NCBI GenBank assembly: GCA_025361065.1
Contig: JANYAY010000153.1
Span: 1-34,737, forward strand
Origin: Deltaproteobacteria bacterium
GTDB taxonomy: Bacteria > Desulfobacterota > Syntrophia > Syntrophales > Smithellaceae
Reading direction: 5' to 3'
DNA length: 34,737 nucleotides
Shown: piece after piece, positions 6,396-14,586 of the stretch
Position numbering within the stretch: position 1 is the first letter of the stretch
How the letters are laid out: the number at the start of each line of letters is the position of its first letter
Position numbers and translations under genes: made by a program
Notes under the pieces: model-generated
What the model was told of the DNA's origin: nothing
The model's database searches: none
The model's input: only the letters and a program-made list of their open reading frames with translations

Positions 6396-8064
6396 AAGAA
6401 TTATTGTCGATCCGATCACCAGGATTGAAGGACATTTAAGAATTGAAGTGGAAGTTGATGATAAAAACGTAATTACAGACGCCTGGAGCAGCATCACTCT
6501 CTGGCGCGGCATTGAGACAATATTGAAAGGACGCGATCCGCGCGATGCCGGCCTGATTGTGCAGCGTTTTTGCGGAGTATGCACTTACGTTCATTATGAA
6601 GCCAGCATTTTAGCCTGCGAGGATGCCTTTGGGATTAAACCGCCGCCTAATGCCCGCATTATTAGAAATTTGATCGGCGCCTCGCTTTACCTGACTGACC
6701 ATGTCATGCATTTTTATCATCTGCATGGCCTCGATTGGGTCGATGTTGTCAGCGCCCTTTCGGCAGATCCGAAAAAAGCTGTGGACATGGCAAAAGCATA
6801 CAGCCCCAATCCCTACAACTGTTCGGCAACTCACTATAAGGCAGTTCAGGAAAGGCTTACCAAATTTGTCAAATCCGGCCGCCTTGGTCCTTTTGCTAAT
6901 GCTTACTGGGGTAACCCATCCTACAAATTGCCGCCGGAGGCAAACCTGATCATTCTTTCGCATTACCTCGATGCGCTGGCTATTTCCAAAGTCGGCGCCC
7001 AGATGATGGCTATTTTCGGCGGCAAGAATCCCCATCCGCAAAGCCTGGTTGTCGGCGGTGTAACTTCCGTTATGGATGCCCTTGATGCTGAACGCCTGGG
7101 TCAGTATTTATTCCGCTTTAAGGAAATGAAGAATTTTGTAGAGACGGCCTACATACCCGATGTTCTTCTTGCCGCGGCCTATTATAAGGATGAAGGCTTG
7201 AATGGAGTTGGCGGCGGCGTGAAAAACTATCTTTCCTACGGTGGATTTCCGCTGGACGATGATTGGAATAATCTGATGTTCCCCAGAGGAATTGTTAAAA
7301 ACAGAAATCTGGCGAAGCCCTTAAAACTGGATGAAGATAAGATTACCGAAGAAGCAACCCATTCCTGGTATAAGGGTTCCGAGCCTCAACATCCGTACAA
7401 AGGAACAACTGATCCCGAATACACCGGCTATGACAAAGATGGTCACGTTAAAGGAAACGAAAAATATACCTGGTGTAAAGCTCCGCGTTACGATGGTCAA
7501 CCTTATGAAGTTGGTCCCCTGGCCCGTTTCGTTGTTGGTTATGCTCAAGGGAATAAGGCCATCAAATCACTGGTGGACTCGACACTGAAAACTACCGGAC
7601 TTCCGGCAACTGTTCTCTTTTCGACTCTCGGCCGCACGGCTGCCCGTGCACTGGAAACCAAGCTTGTCGCCGACAACACGGAAGGATGGGTAAATGAACT
7701 CATCGGCAATATCAAGAAAGGTGATACGAGAACTTGGACAAGGTGTGACGTGCCCAAAAAACCGGCTCAGGGCCGCGGTATGACCGAACCGCCGCGCGGC
7801 GCTCTCGGCCACTGGATCAAGATCGAAAACGGAGTCATTGCCAATTACCAGGCTGTTGTTCCCTCAACCTGGAACTGTTCGCCGCGTGACAAAAAAGGCC
7901 TGCGCGGTCCTTATGAAGAATCTCTCATCGGAACAAAACTGGCCAATGTCAATCAGCCACTGGAAATTATCCGAACGATCCATTCGTTTGATCCCTGTAT
8001 GGCTTGTGCAGTGCATATTATCGATCCCAAAACCAATGAGATCAAAAAATATAAAGTGGCTTAA
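6388..8064 (+). CDS. hyaB: [NiFe] hydrogenase large (catalytic) subunit
   Basis: This 558-residue subunit carries the Ni-Fe(CN)2CO site that oxidises or evolves H2. The N-terminal motif is RFCGVCTYVH (C62, C65) and the C-terminal motif DPCMACAVH (C537, C540), giving all four metal-binding cysteines. RIEGHL (12-17) is also typical. Cleavage after H543 would remove a 15-residue C-terminal peptide, the job of the maturation protease encoded downstream. It is co-exported with the Tat-bearing small subunit and has no signal of its own. The start codon lies inside the end of the small-subunit gene and is preceded by AGGAGG, indicating coupled translation. The length is typical of group 1 membrane-bound enzymes. 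Confidence 0.97.
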   Translation: MTKRIIVDPITRIEGHLRIEVEVDDKNVITDAWSSITLWRGIETILKGRDPRDAGLIVQRFCGVCTYVHYEASILACEDAFGIKPPPNARIIRNLIGASLYLTDHVMHFYHLHGLDWVDVVSALSADPKKAVDMAKAYSPNPYNCSATHYKAVQERLTKFVKSGRLGPFANAYWGNPSYKLPPEANLIILSHYLDALAISKVGAQMMAIFGGKNPHPQSLVVGGVTSVMDALDAERLGQYLFRFKEMKNFVETAYIPDVLLAAAYYKDEGLNGVGGGVKNYLSYGGFPLDDDWNNLMFPRGIVKNRNLAKPLKLDEDKITEEATHSWYKGSEPQHPYKGTTDPEYTGYDKDGHVKGNEKYTWCKAPRYDGQPYEVGPLARFVVGYAQGNKAIKSLVDSTLKTTGLPATVLFSTLGRTAARALETKLVADNTEGWVNELIGNIKKGDTRTWTRCDVPKKPAQGRGMTEPPRGALGHWIKIENGVIANYQAVVPSTWNCSPRDKKGLRGPYEESLIGTKLANVNQPLEIIRTIHSFDPCMACAVHIIDPKTNEIKKYKVA

Positions 8065-8081
8065 GCTATAAGGAGGTAACA

Positions 8082-8750
8082 GTGGAAAAGATCGTTTGTA
8101 CAAAAGAATGGTCTGTAGCCATGCGGATTAACCACTGGGCTATGGCCTTATCTATATTAGTGCTGATTGTCACCGGTTTCTATATTGCCGATCCTTTCAC
8201 CGTGTATAAGGGTGAAACCGTCGATAAATTCCTGATGGGCAATATACGTTTTGTGCATATCCTGTTCGGTGTATTTCTCCTCTTTATTTTTCTCTGGAGA
8301 ATATATCTGGCGTTTTTTTCTCGATTTCATGCGGATTGGAAAGATTTTTTCGCCTGGATGGATTTCAAATGTACTTACGAGCAAATTAAATTTTACTTAT
8401 TGATTAGAAAAGACGCACCTGAACACACGTGCTTGTATGGACCCATGCAGTCATTGGCTTATGGTGGCCTGATGATCATGGTTTTTGTCATTGTAATAAC
8501 CGGTCTCATCCTGATGGGAGCAGGTTATCATGCCGGCCTTACCGCACTGATCTATAAAATATTGCGGCCGGTGGAAAACATAATGGGTGGTCTGGCCGTG
8601 GTTCGCTACATCCATCACGTTTTTACCTGGTTATTCATTTTGTTTATAGTAGCGCATATATACATGGCTGTCTGGTATGACGCCCTGCTGAATCAGGGAC
8701 TGATTTCCTCAATGATTAGCGGTAATAAATTTGAAAAGGTAAAAGAGTAA
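8082..8750 (+). CDS. hyaC: [NiFe] hydrogenase cytochrome b subunit
   Basis: This 222-residue integral membrane di-heme b-type cytochrome anchors the hydrogenase and passes electrons to or from the quinone pool. Four hydrophobic helices are visible. Candidate heme histidines lie in RINHWAMALS, FVHILFGVF and YIHHVFTWLFILFIVAHIYMAVWYD, the HyaC/HupC signature. The start is GTG at 8082 with AGGAGG at 8071-8076; homologues begin at the same place. The gene follows the large subunit by 17 bp and is the last structural gene, being followed by an intrinsic terminator at 8782-8812. In a syntroph the complex could run in either direction depending on H2 pressure. Confidence 0.95.
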   Translation: MEKIVCTKEWSVAMRINHWAMALSILVLIVTGFYIADPFTVYKGETVDKFLMGNIRFVHILFGVFLLFIFLWRIYLAFFSRFHADWKDFFAWMDFKCTYEQIKFYLLIRKDAPEHTCLYGPMQSLAYGGLMIMVFVIVITGLILMGAGYHAGLTALIYKILRPVENIMGGLAVVRYIHHVFTWLFILFIVAHIYMAVWYDALLNQGLISSMISGNKFEKVKE

Positions 8751-8781
8751 GAACAATTCTGCTCTTAACAGGCAATAACCG

Positions 8782-8812
8782 AAAAGGGGAGATGGACATC
8801 TCCCCTTTTTTT
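8782..8812 (+). terminator. Strong intrinsic terminator between structural and maturation hydrogenase genes
   Basis: A 12-bp perfect stem (8782-8793 with 8798-8809) with a 4-nt loop ends in seven Ts (8806-8812). It sits between the cytochrome b gene and the protease gene on the same strand. It should reduce read-through, so that structural subunits are made in excess over maturation factors, unless a separate promoter exists downstream. Confidence 0.88.
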
Positions 8813-8821
8813 ACTCAAATT

Positions 8822-9319
8822 ATGGAAGATAAAAATTTTGTTTCTATTTTAGGAATAGGTAATGTCCTGCTTGAGGATGAGGGCTTTGGCGTTCATTTTG
8901 TCCGCTGGATATCTGAACGCTATTCTGCTACTGAGGAAGTAAGAATAATCGATGGCGGAACGCTGGGATATGCTCTGCTGGATATTATCAGCAGCTGCCG
9001 GAACCTCATTGTCATTGATGTTCTCAAAGTGGATGACGCGCCCGGATCGCTTTATCGTTTTGACAAGCAGGAAATGGAAATTCATCTGCCTCCTCCCACC
9101 TCTGCTCATGAAGTTACTTTCTCTGACGTTCTGTTTAAAGTAGAACTTATGGATGAATCGCCGGAAGTGGTTTTTCTGTGCATCGTACCGGCGAAATACG
9201 GCGATATGGATATGGAAATGACACCCCTGATGCGGGAAAAATTCCCGGCTATGGAAGAGCTGCTGCTGGCGGAACTCTCCCGGTTAAATGTGAAACTGGA
9301 AGAAATTACGCATGCATGA
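8822..9319 (+). CDS. hyaD: Hydrogenase maturation endopeptidase (HyaD/HycI family)
   Basis: This 165-residue nickel-dependent protease clips the C-terminal peptide from the hydrogenase large subunit after metal insertion. The family opening ILGIGNVLLEDEGFGVHF is present. Probable nickel ligands are E20 (DEGFG), D44 (RIIDGGT) and H96 (SAHEVTFSDVL). An ATG at 8792 in the same frame lies inside the terminator stem and would add ten residues without homology, so ATG 8822 is preferred, although no clear ribosome binding site precedes it. It overlaps hypA by 8 bp. Its natural substrate is the DPCMACAVH-bearing large subunit encoded upstream. Confidence 0.93.
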   Translation: MEDKNFVSILGIGNVLLEDEGFGVHFVRWISERYSATEEVRIIDGGTLGYALLDIISSCRNLIVIDVLKVDDAPGSLYRFDKQEMEIHLPPPTSAHEVTFSDVLFKVELMDESPEVVFLCIVPAKYGDMDMEMTPLMREKFPAMEELLLAELSRLNVKLEEITHA

Positions 9320-9656
9320 ATTGTATCTGGCTGAAGCAGTTTTGAATATTGTGCAGGAATATGCTGCAAAACAACAATTTAGAAAAGTTAATTCCATCTT
9401 GTTGTCTTTTGGTCGTCTTTCCTGTATTGAGCCGAAATCATTGCAATTTGCTTTTGAAGTGCAGGCCAGGGAAACGCCGGCGGAAAACGCCGCATTGCAG
9501 TTTAAAATTCTTCCGTCAGTTATTCATTGCTTTTCCTGCGGCAGGGATTTAGAACTGGATATATATGAAGGAACTTGTCCCGAGTGCAAGGGTGAGGAAG
9601 TCATACTTGTCGGGGGCACGGAAGAGATGCAAATTATAGAAATGGATGTAGATTAG
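9312..9656 (+). CDS. hypA: Hydrogenase nickel-insertion chaperone HypA
   Basis: This 114-residue cytoplasmic protein hands nickel to the large subunit with HypB. It starts MHE, whose His2 is the nickel ligand in the family, and has a zinc site built from two CxxC pairs (HCFSCGRDLE and GTCPECKG) in the C-terminal half. The length is standard. The ATG overlaps the protease gene by 8 bp, implying translational coupling. It is the first of the contiguous hypA-C-D-B-F series. Confidence 0.96.
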   Translation: MHELYLAEAVLNIVQEYAAKQQFRKVNSILLSFGRLSCIEPKSLQFAFEVQARETPAENAALQFKILPSVIHCFSCGRDLELDIYEGTCPECKGEEVILVGGTEEMQIIEMDVD

Positions 9657-9665
9657 GATTTTTTT

Positions 9666-9896
9666 ATGTGCATTGGCTTTCCCGGAAAAATTATTTCGAT
9701 TGATAAAGACAACTACGCGATTATCGACATCAGCGGCACGAAACGAGAAGTTTGTCTCGATATAGTGGATGAACCGGTTCAGATAGGCGACTATGTGATC
9801 ACTCACGCGGGCTTTGCCATTCACAAAATCGATGTTGAACTGGCCCGGGAAAAACTCGCTATGCTAAAAGAGCTGATCGAAAATGAAATATATTGA
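9666..9896 (+). CDS. hypC: Hydrogenase assembly chaperone HypC
   Basis: This 76-residue chaperone works with HypD to build and deliver the Fe(CN)2CO moiety. The obligatory start MCIGFPGKI keeps Cys2, which binds iron after Met removal. GDYVITHAGFAIHKID is the second family signature. Spacing to hypA is 9 bp, and the end overlaps hypD by 14 bp. Confidence 0.97.
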   Translation: MCIGFPGKIISIDKDNYAIIDISGTKREVCLDIVDEPVQIGDYVITHAGFAIHKIDVELAREKLAMLKELIENEIY

Positions 9897-10971
9897 TGAA
9901 TATAGAGACCCTGCTTTGGTGCAGGGACTGCTGACGAAGATCAGGAAATCAGTGGGCCGTATTAATCATCCGGTTACAATAATGGAAATTTGCGGCAGCC
10001 ATACCTGCGCCATCGGCCGTTTCGGCATTAAAAAAATGCTGCCCGATAATATCAACTTGGTTTCCGGACCGGGTTGTCCGGTTTGTGTGACCTCTGCCCG
10101 GGATGTTGATATAGCTCTGTATTTAGCCTCGCAGGAGAATGTGATTTTTGCCACTTTTGGCGATATGCTCCGGGTTCCCGGATCAAACGGCAACAGTTTG
10201 CAGAAGCAAAGAGCCGAAGGCTGCGATGTCCGTATTGTCTCTTCCGCTGATGAGTGCATTGATCTCGCGCAAAATTTTCCGCAAAAAGAAATTATTCTGA
10301 TGGGTATCGGCTTTGAAACGACGACACCTACTGTTGCCGTCACTGTAGAGATCTGTCGAAAAAGAGGAATAAAAAACTTTTCGGTTTTTTCCGTGCATAA
10401 GATAGTTCCTCCGGCTATTCATGCCCTGATTACTGATCCCGGTTTGAATATTGATGGTTTCCTCTGCCCGGGGCATGTCAGTACGATGATCGGCTCCAAT
10501 GCTTATTCAATGATTCCCGCCGCCTCGTGTGCGGCCGTAATTACCGGTTTTGAGCCGGTGGATATTCTGGAAGGCATCTGGATGATTCTTACGCAAATCG
10601 GCAATAAAAAATTTGAGGTTGCTATTCAATATAGCCGCGGCGTGAAACCCGAAGGCAACCTCCTCGCCATGAAATTAATCGAATCCGTATTTAAAACAGA
10701 AACTGTGGAATGGCGTGGCATTGGCCTTATTACGGAGAGTGGTCTTGTTTTTCGGAAGGCTTATGCCGCCTATGATACGCTCGCAAAATTCACCGTGCCG
10801 GATATCAAATCCCTAGAGCTCAAAGGTTGTGGCTGCGGAGACATACTCCGGGGGATAAAATCACCCGATCAGTGCGCCTTGTTTAGAAAAGTCTGTACGC
10901 CGCAAAACCCCATAGGCCCCTGCATGGTTTCGAGTGAGGGGAGTTGTTCAACATACTATAAGTACTATTAA
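9883..10971 (+). CDS. hypD: Hydrogenase Fe-cyanide assembly protein HypD
   Basis: This 362-residue Fe-S protein is the scaffold on which cyanide and CO ligands are attached to iron. The conserved cysteine motifs are intact: MEICGSHTCAIGRFG, SGPGCPVCVT, FLCPGHVSTMIG, and the C-terminal GCGCGDILRG...DQCALFRKVCTPQNPIGPCMVSSEGSC that holds the [4Fe-4S] cluster. The start overlaps hypC by 14 bp, indicating coupled expression. Length and domain order are standard. Confidence 0.97.
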   Translation: MKYIDEYRDPALVQGLLTKIRKSVGRINHPVTIMEICGSHTCAIGRFGIKKMLPDNINLVSGPGCPVCVTSARDVDIALYLASQENVIFATFGDMLRVPGSNGNSLQKQRAEGCDVRIVSSADECIDLAQNFPQKEIILMGIGFETTTPTVAVTVEICRKRGIKNFSVFSVHKIVPPAIHALITDPGLNIDGFLCPGHVSTMIGSNAYSMIPAASCAAVITGFEPVDILEGIWMILTQIGNKKFEVAIQYSRGVKPEGNLLAMKLIESVFKTETVEWRGIGLITESGLVFRKAYAAYDTLAKFTVPDIKSLELKGCGCGDILRGIKSPDQCALFRKVCTPQNPIGPCMVSSEGSCSTYYKYY

Positions 10972-10981
10972 GGGAGGAAAA

Positions 10982-11637
10982 GTGAAGGTAACCGTCGTAA
11001 AAAATGTGCTCGATGCCAATGACAGAATTGCCGCTGAAAACCGGGCATTGTTTGATAAAAACGGGGTTTATGTAATTAATCTTATGAGCTCACCTGGCGC
11101 GGGAAAACGACGCTGGTGGAAAAAACAATTATGGCGCTGCAAGACAGATACCGGATCGCTGTGATTGAAGGCGATATTCAGGATACTTATGATGCCGACC
11201 GCATTGCCGCGCTTAACATTCCCGTGGTGCAGATTAATACGGGTGGCGCCTGCCACATCGACGGCAACATGATCCGGGAGGCCTTGCCTGCTTTTGATCT
11301 TGCTGTGATTGATCTGCTTATTTGCGAAAATGTCGGCAATCTGGTTTGCCCGGCCGAATTTAAAATCGGCGAAAATACCAAGGTTATGATTCTCAGCGCT
11401 CCGGAAGGCGCCGACAAGCCGGCAAAATACCCGTTGATATTTCAGGAGTCGGCGGTCATGGTTATCAATAAGATTGACCTGTTTCCGTATGTTGATTTTG
11501 ATTTGAATAAAGCCAGGCGTGACGCCCTTTCGATTAATCGTGATCTGCAAATATTTGAAGTATCCTGTAAGACCGGCGCGGGTCTTGATGATTGGATTTC
11601 GTGGCTTACGGATCGCATAGATGCTTTCAAAAAATGA
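10982..11637 (+). pseudogene. hypB: hypB, nickel-inserting GTPase, interrupted by a -1 frameshift in the P-loop
   Basis: HypB is the GTPase that loads nickel with HypA. Translation from GTG 10982 (GGGAGG just upstream) runs MKVTVVKNVLD...VINLMSSPGAGK and then leaves frame, stopping at about 11164. The rest of the protein is intact in another frame from the P-loop onward: TTLVEKT, the metal-binding GGACHIDG, NVGNLVCP, the guanine-specificity motif NKID, ending at 11637. Adding one A to the A-run 11104-11107 restores a 218-residue HypB with a perfect GAGKTT. No His-rich nickel store is present at the N-terminus. It could be a sequencing or assembly error, a real mutation, or programmed frameshifting: the site reads G GGA AAA, a -1 slippery pattern that would yield exactly GAGKTT. 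The gene is essential for nickel hydrogenases, so an error or a recoding event is more likely than loss. Confidence 0.9.
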
Positions 11638-11640
11638 CAA

Positions 11641-11756
11641 CCTCGTAAATAATCCGGATACTGCGTTGCGCTTCGGCCTTCGGCGTTGCGGCGTATGCGA
11701 AAAATACGCCTCACTTCTCAGGCCTTGCGCGCCTTGTCTGCGGCCTATTTACGAGG
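11641..11756. mobile_element. Palindromic repeat element between hypB and hypF
   Basis: This 116-bp element is bounded by 11-bp perfect inverted repeats, CCTCGTAAATA (11641-11651) and its complement (11746-11756). Further partial pairing outside them reaches into the hypB stop codon. The interior is GC-rich with several GCGTTGCG/CGCC-type sub-repeats and an internal GGCGTAT/ATACGCC pairing (about 11690-11709). No reading frame of interest is present. It resembles non-autonomous, MITE-type or REP-type repeats, and its ends share CTCGTAAA with the element at 28462-28613. Confidence 0.7.
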
Positions 11757-11777
11757 CCGTCGATAAATGTTGATGTT

Positions 11778-14219
11778 ATGACTTTTTACGAATCCAATAG
11801 AAATAAGGATGAGATCAAAAGAGTACGGTATCTGTTTTCCGGCATTGTTCAGGGTGTTGGTTTCCGGCCGTTTATTTATCGGCAGGCAATCCAGAACAAG
11901 CTGGGCGGTTTTGTGCAGAATCGTCCGGATGGAGTATTGGTGGAAGTAGAGGGCGCCGCTTCCGCTGTTGATTCATTTCTCGCCGGAGTTCGTGGCAACC
12001 TGCCGCCACTGGCCGATGTTACAAATATATCCGCCCTCGATATTGGAACAAAGCTCGATTGTGTCTTTCGGATTATTCCCAGCGATATTCGCGGTGATGG
12101 AGACGTTCACATCGCACCGGATGTGGCTGTTTGTCCGGAATGCCTCACAGAATTTTTCAATCCGCATGATCGCCGTTACCGGTATCCACTTATCAACTGC
12201 ACCAATTGTGGCCCCCGGCTGACGATTATTAAAGCAATTCCCTATGACCGCATTAATACATCCATGGCCTGTTTCCCTTTGTGTCCGCAATGCCAGTCTG
12301 AATATGAAAATCCTGCCGACAGGCGGTTTCATGCCGAACCTGATGCCTGCCCTGTGTGCGGTCCCCAAATGCAAATTCTCACAGGTGAAGGCAATGCAAT
12401 GGACACTGTTGATCCCATAGGGACTGCCATAAGCTTGCTCCAGGAGGGCAAAGTTTTAGCCATCAAGGGACTGGGCGGCTTTCATTTGGCGGTCGATGCT
12501 GCCAATGGTGAAGCAGTCGAGAGATTGCGGTCACGCAAATTCCGGGAAGAAAAACCGCTGGCGATCATGGTCCGGAATCTGGAAACTGTAAAACAGGTAG
12601 GTGTACTCAGTGATGAGGAAGAAAGGCTCCTTACTTCCCCGCAAAGGCCGATTGTTCTCATAAAGAAAAAAGGCAATAATATGATTTCCGCGCAGGTGGC
12701 GCCGGGTGTTCCCAATTTCGGTGTGATGCTTCCCTATACACCGCTGCATTATCTTCTGCTGGAAAATATTGCCGCACTTGTGATGACCAGCGCCAATCAA
12801 ATCGATGAGCCGATTTGCATCACCAATCGTGAAGCTGTTACCCGGTTGAAAGGAATCGCCGATTATTTCCTTGTCCATAATCGTGATATTCTGGTGCGCT
12901 GTGACGATTCCATCGTTATGATGGCCGGAAAGAAGCAACAGATATTACGGCGATCGCGCGGCTTCGTTCCCCGGCCGGTCGAACTGGCGGAATCTTTCCC
13001 TGATGTGCTGGCTCTCGGTCCGCAGATGAAAGCAACACAATGCATTTTGAAAGGCAGGTTTGCCTTTTTGAGTCCTCATATAGGGGATCTGGAAACGCCG
13101 CAGGCCCGGGATTTTTTTTCCGAGAGCCTGACTCTAATGAAAAAAATCACTGAATCCGATCCCATCGTAATTGCCTGTGATTATCATCCTGCTTACTATT
13201 CAACAAAAGTTGCTGCCGAACTCGACGGCGTAAGAGTTATTCCCGTTCAGCATCATCATGCCCATATTGTGAGTTGTATGGCGGAGAATCTGATTTCCGG
13301 AGATGTGATCGGTCTGGCTATGGATGGTACCGGCTTCGGTCTGGACGGCAATGCCTGGGGCGGAGAATTCCTGGTAGCCAGTGAAACGGAATTTAAGCGT
13401 CTGGGCCATCTGAAGTATTTTGTTTTGCCCGGTGGACAAAAAGCGATCCATGAGCCCTGGCGTATTGCAGCAAGTCTGCTGAAAAGCGCCTACGGCCCGT
13501 CCTGGCTGGAAATTGCCGCACAACTCGACATCATGCCAACCGGATTTGACAGCAAAGTACTCGACAAAATAATTGAAAACAAAATCAATAGTCCGCTTAC
13601 TTCGGGATTGGGCAGATTGTTTGATGGAGTGGCGGCGATTATGGGCTTGCGCCGGACTGTGAGTTTCGAAGGGCAGGCGGCGCTGGAGCTCGAAGGTCAG
13701 GTAACCGAAACTTCCGGTGTACCCTTTCCTTTTGAGATTCAGCGCGATGCGGAGGGATGTTTTATCCTGGATATGTCGGCGGCTATTCGATCTATTGTTG
13801 AGGAAGTATTGCAGGGGAAAAGCAAAAATGACATTTCCTCTTCTTTCCATTCGACGCTGGCCGCGGCTTTTGCCGCTATGGCCAATAAAATATTAATTGA
13901 TTCAAATTTATCTGCAAATCCGTCATTCCGGCGAAGGCCGGCATCCAGTGATTCCTGGATGCCGGATCATAACCTAAATGTCACGAGAGTCCGGCAGGAC
14001 AATACCAGTGCAAAGATTTTAAGAAAAGAAAAAGGAGTACTCAACCGTGTGGCGTTAAGCGGCGGCTGTTTTCAAAACAGAGTTCTTCTGGAAAGAAGTG
14101 TGGCCGAGTTGGAAAAAGCTGGCTTCACGGTTTATTGCCACAAGCAGGTGCCGGCCAATGACGGCGGTGTCTCTTTAGGACAGGCTGTCATCGCCGGAGC
14201 GATTGTAAAGATATCCTGA
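11778..14219 (+). CDS. hypF: Carbamoyltransferase HypF, with a repeat-derived in-frame insertion
   Basis: HypF makes the thiocyanate precursor of the iron cyanide ligands from carbamoyl phosphate, transferring it to the HypE C-terminus. This 813-residue protein has the full domain order: acylphosphatase-like (VQGVGFRPFIYRQA, residues about 29-42), two zinc-finger pairs (CPECLTEFF, CTNCGPR, CFPLCPQC, CPVCGP), a YrdC-like domain (LGGFHLAVDA, KPLAIMVR) and a Kae1-like domain (VQHHHAHIVSCMAEN, MDGTGFGLDGNAWGGEF, ALSGGCFQNR). Between the last two Kae1 motifs, about 40 extra residues (roughly 711-753) appear. Part is encoded by a dispersed palindromic repeat at 13921-13966 that stays in frame. Start ATG 11778 has no clear ribosome binding site. 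Normally hypE would follow, but here an unrelated block intervenes. Confidence 0.95.
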   Translation: MTFYESNRNKDEIKRVRYLFSGIVQGVGFRPFIYRQAIQNKLGGFVQNRPDGVLVEVEGAASAVDSFLAGVRGNLPPLADVTNISALDIGTKLDCVFRIIPSDIRGDGDVHIAPDVAVCPECLTEFFNPHDRRYRYPLINCTNCGPRLTIIKAIPYDRINTSMACFPLCPQCQSEYENPADRRFHAEPDACPVCGPQMQILTGEGNAMDTVDPIGTAISLLQEGKVLAIKGLGGFHLAVDAANGEAVERLRSRKFREEKPLAIMVRNLETVKQVGVLSDEEERLLTSPQRPIVLIKKKGNNMISAQVAPGVPNFGVMLPYTPLHYLLLENIAALVMTSANQIDEPICITNREAVTRLKGIADYFLVHNRDILVRCDDSIVMMAGKKQQILRRSRGFVPRPVELAESFPDVLALGPQMKATQCILKGRFAFLSPHIGDLETPQARDFFSESLTLMKKITESDPIVIACDYHPAYYSTKVAAELDGVRVIPVQHHHAHIVSCMAENLISGDVIGLAMDGTGFGLDGNAWGGEFLVASETEFKRLGHLKYFVLPGGQKAIHEPWRIAASLLKSAYGPSWLEIAAQLDIMPTGFDSKVLDKIIENKINSPLTSGLGRLFDGVAAIMGLRRTVSFEGQAALELEGQVTETSGVPFPFEIQRDAEGCFILDMSAAIRSIVEEVLQGKSKNDISSSFHSTLAAAFAAMANKILIDSNLSANPSFRRRPASSDSWMPDHNLNVTRVRQDNTSAKILRKEKGVLNRVALSGGCFQNRVLLERSVAELEKAGFTVYCHKQVPANDGGVSLGQAVIAGAIVKIS
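13921..13966. repeat. Dispersed TCATTCCGG palindromic repeat inside the hypF coding region
   Basis: It starts CGTCATTCCGGCG and contains an 11-bp perfect stem (13938-13948 with 13955-13965, CCGGCATCCAG and complement, 6-nt loop). The same core occurs in intergenic repeats at 3390, 18611, 19933 and about 28499. It is translated in frame as part of HypF (SFRRRPASSDSWMPD). Confidence 0.85.
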
Positions 14220-14586
14220 TCTGTATTTGATGGGACAACTGTAAGTCTTGTCTAATTACTACTTACACCTACTAATGTTCGGAAGCAAGCATGTAAATCT
14301 CACAAGAATTACGGGGAGAAATCTACAAGAATGATTTTAGGAAGTGCGGGAAAAAACATCCTAAAATCTAAAAATATTTGTTACATAAAAACGGCATGTT
14401 ATGGTACAAAAATCAGCGAGGATTTAACTAATGTTATATCCGCATAGCTAAACTAAGTATTGATCGGTCCGCTTGAAAATATCTTCCTGAACTGTTTTTC
14501 TTGATAACTTTTGCAGGTTATGCGAGATTACGAACAAGCGAATAGATAGCACGATAACCGCGCTACTTTCTCGAAAGGAAATTGCA
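14220..14586 (+). other. AT-rich intergenic region after hypF, with a 10-bp hairpin
   Basis: It contains a perfect inverted repeat, GATTTTAGGA (14333-14342) and its complement (14359-14368), with a 16-nt loop and only a weak T-tract, a possible terminator for hypF. Composition becomes visibly more AT-rich from here to about 17520. No gene was found. AAGGA at about 14574-14578 serves the next gene. Confidence 0.5.

Noticed and set aside
8792-8821. Earlier ATG for the hydrogenase protease
   Set aside because: It lies within the terminator stem, and the ten added residues are not found in the family.
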